A DNA stretch of 64,000 bases from Martelella mediterranea. Lineage in GTDB: Bacteria; Pseudomonadota; Alphaproteobacteria; Rhizobiales; Rhizobiaceae. This document shows positions 62,638 through 64,000 of this stretch, piece after piece. The notes under the pieces are model-generated. The model was given only the letters and a program-made list of their open reading frames with translations, was not told the DNA's origin and did not search any database. The DNA lies in assembly GCF_021021415.1 (NCBI RefSeq), contig NZ_JAINWJ010000048.1, forward strand, positions 1-64,000. The letters are read 5' to 3'. The number at the start of each line of letters is the position of its first letter. The stretch's first letter is position 1. The translations under genes and the position numbers were made by a program.

Positions 62638-63159
62638 ATGGACAATTTCTTCGTCCTTTCCGGCTGTTCGGGCGGCGGCAAGTCGACGCTGCTTGCCGCT
62701 CTCGCCGGGCGCGGTTACGCGAGCGTGGAAGAGCCCGGCCGCCGGATCGTGGCCGAGGAACTGGCCGGCGACGGCGCGGCGCTGCCCTGGGTGAACCTCG
62801 CAGCCTTCGCCCGCCGCGCCATCGATGTCGCGATCGCCGATTTCGAACGCATGCGCGACCACGACAGCCCGGTGTTTTTCGACCGCGGCCTTGTGGACGC
62901 GGCGGCGGCGCTTGCCCATGCCGGCGGCGATCTCGCGCCTGATCTGCTGGCCCGGTACCGCTACAATGCGCGTGTCTTCATGACCCCGCCCTGGCCGGAG
63001 ATTTTCGAGACCGACGACGAGCGCCGGCACAATCTGGAACAGGGCAAGGCGGAATATCAGCGCCTGCTGCATTTCTACCCCGAACACGGCTATCATCCGG
63101 TCATTCTGCCGAAGACGACGGTGGAAGCGCGGGTCGATTTCATCCTCGGCCATCTTTGA
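62638..63159 (+). CDS. AAA-family P-loop ATPase (AAA_28 type)
   Basis: A 173-residue protein with Walker A in VLSGCSGGGKSTLLAALAGR and FFDRGLVDAAAALAHAGGDL as Walker B-like. Resembles the AAA_28 group of small kinase-like ATPases, possibly nucleotide or small-molecule kinases. Tight spacing to the MliC-like gene suggests one transcript. A hairpin follows (63176-63192). Confidence 0.75.
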   Translation: MDNFFVLSGCSGGGKSTLLAALAGRGYASVEEPGRRIVAEELAGDGAALPWVNLAAFARRAIDVAIADFERMRDHDSPVFFDRGLVDAAAALAHAGGDLAPDLLARYRYNARVFMTPPWPEIFETDDERRHNLEQGKAEYQRLLHFYPEHGYHPVILPKTTVEARVDFILGHL

Positions 63160-63175
63160 TCCTCTCTTTACGTCT

Positions 63176-63192
63176 CCGGGCGAACCGCCCGG
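63176..63192 (+). terminator. Hairpin after the AAA ATPase gene
   Basis: CCGGGCG-AAC-CGCCCGG, 16 bp after the stop, without a clear T-run. Confidence 0.4.
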
Positions 63193-63275
63193 CCGGCTGC
63201 ACGGCTTGACCCCTAGCGAAGGCGGCGCTATCGGCTGATGACTGCCCGGCATGCGGGTACAGGCGGGAGGGGTTC

Positions 63276-64000
63276 ATGGCAGCAGCAAGCCGGATGTCCG
63301 GCATCGGCCTTGCGGTGGCGGCGGTGGCCCTGCTTTCGGGCGTCGATGCGCTTGCCAAGAGCCTCGGTATGGCGCTGTCGAGCTTCCAGGTCGTGTTCCT
63401 GCGCTATGCCGTCTCGGCGCTGTTTCTCGCGCTGTTCGTCCTTGTCTTCGTGCGCCGCTGGCCGCGCCGGGGCTTCATGAAGGCCCATATGCTGCGCGGC
63501 TTTCTGGCGGCGGTGACGGCGAGCCTGTTCTTCTATGGCCTTGCCGGCATGCCGCTGTTGATGGCGCTCGCGCTGGCGATGACCGCGCCGATTTATATGG
63601 CGATGCTCGGCGCGCTGGTGTTCGGCGAGCGGCCGGGCCGTTTCGTGCTGATCGCCCTTGTGCTGGCGGTTTCCGGCTCGGCGCTGATCGTCGCCGCCAA
63701 GGGCTCCGGCTTTGCCGGCCCGCCGGTGACGCTACCGGTGATCGCGGCGGGGCTTGCAGCGCCCCTTGCCTATGCCTTCACCGCGATCGCGATGAAGAAA
63801 TCCTCAGCCGATGATCATCCGGTGACGCTGAGCCTGATGCAGACCGCCTTTGCCGCGCTGTTCTGCCTGCCGATGGCCGCCCTCTTGTGGCAGACGCCGG
63901 CGGCCGCGCTCACCTGGCAGATCGGGCTGATCGGTCTTTGCGGTGCGCTTGGCTTCATCTGCCTGATTTCGGCGCTCGCCCGCATTCCGGCCTCGCTCTA
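63276..64000 (+). CDS. EamA/DMT-family transporter (truncated by window end)
   Basis: The first 241 codons of a membrane transporter; no stop before 64000. GGGAGG precedes the ATG at 63276. At least seven hydrophobic helices are visible, such as GLAVAAVALLSGVDALAKSL and FVLIALVLAVSGSALIVAAK, in the EamA pattern, with an internal repeat expected. SSFQVVFLRYAVSALFLALF is typical of the first domain. Drug or metabolite exporters of about ten helices are the usual size, so about 50-60 residues are missing. Substrate unknown. Confidence 0.85.
   Translation, partial: MAAASRMSGIGLAVAAVALLSGVDALAKSLGMALSSFQVVFLRYAVSALFLALFVLVFVRRWPRRGFMKAHMLRGFLAAVTASLFFYGLAGMPLLMALALAMTAPIYMAMLGALVFGERPGRFVLIALVLAVSGSALIVAAKGSGFAGPPVTLPVIAAGLAAPLAYAFTAIAMKKSSADDHPVTLSLMQTAFAALFCLPMAALLWQTPAAALTWQIGLIGLCGALGFICLISALARIPASL

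Overview
The window is a chromosomal segment of a high-GC alphaproteobacterium. It is most like the Rhizobiaceae and relatives (Hyphomicrobiales). The basis is gene order: hemE facing a pyruvate-phosphate-dikinase regulator, then maf-aroE-coaE-dnaQ; mnmE-mnmG-rsmG-parA-parB; rho and hemJ beside hemE; and lineage proteins such as DUF1013 (TrcR-like), MmcB, DUF2852 and an ActS/RegB kinase. Genus cannot be fixed by reading alone. I recognised no rRNA, tRNA, CRISPR array, prophage or insertion sequence.

The organising feature is the probable chromosome origin at about 44.08-44.49 kb, between hemE (leftward) and the dikinase regulator (rightward). It has an AT-rich stretch, one perfect DnaA box and four GANTC sites. 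The partition genes parAB lie 8-9 kb to the left. Four parS or parS-like palindromes lie at 26.27, 37.36, 39.36 and 45.94 kb. Housekeeping genes near the origin mostly point away from it.

Left to right. 0.1-2.8 kb: L,D-transpeptidase, MmcB nuclease, folC. 2.9-7.4 kb: leftward trpF-trpB-two unknown genes-trpA-accD. 7.4-10.5 kb: YgjP-type metalloprotease, DUF2852 protein, gamma-glutamyltransferase. 10.6-11.9 kb: Xre-RES toxin-antitoxin pair with twin palindromic operators. 12.0-14.4 kb: gyrB. 14.9-18.9 kb: OsmF/YehZYXW-type ABC importer. 18.9-26.3 kb: ProC-like reductase, two redox modules each pairing an HxlR regulator with a flavoenzyme, a periplasmic gene broken by an amber codon, acs, and the DUF1013 regulator. 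26.5-29.7 kb: exported TPR-CHAT protein and a small DUF1413-like protein. 29.8-34.8 kb: yggS, leuS-lptE-holA. 35.1-44.1 kb: parB, parA, rsmG, mnmG, mnmE, rho, hemJ, hemE. 44.5-48.1 kb: dikinase regulator, maf, aroE, coaE, dnaQ.

48.2-52.8 kb: SDR dehydrogenase and divergent SorC regulator, then the two-gene carboxynorspermidine route to polyamines. 52.9-58.5 kb: GyrI-like protein, coaBC, the ActS/RegB-type sensor kinase and the HrpB helicase. 58.7-60.7 kb: DeoR regulator, a TpiA paralog and an RpiB paralog, resembling the isomerase half of an erythritol pathway. 60.8-64 kb: YegD-type Hsp70, MliC-like secreted protein, AAA ATPase and a truncated EamA transporter running off the end.

Most of the window is conserved core genome. 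The points most worth following are the exported CHAT-TPR protein with its small neighbour, the operator layout of the Xre-RES pair, the two unknown genes inside the trp operon (one with a tryptophan-dense patch just before trpA), the two HxlR-flavoenzyme modules, and the parS sites written into coding sequence as the same four-residue word.
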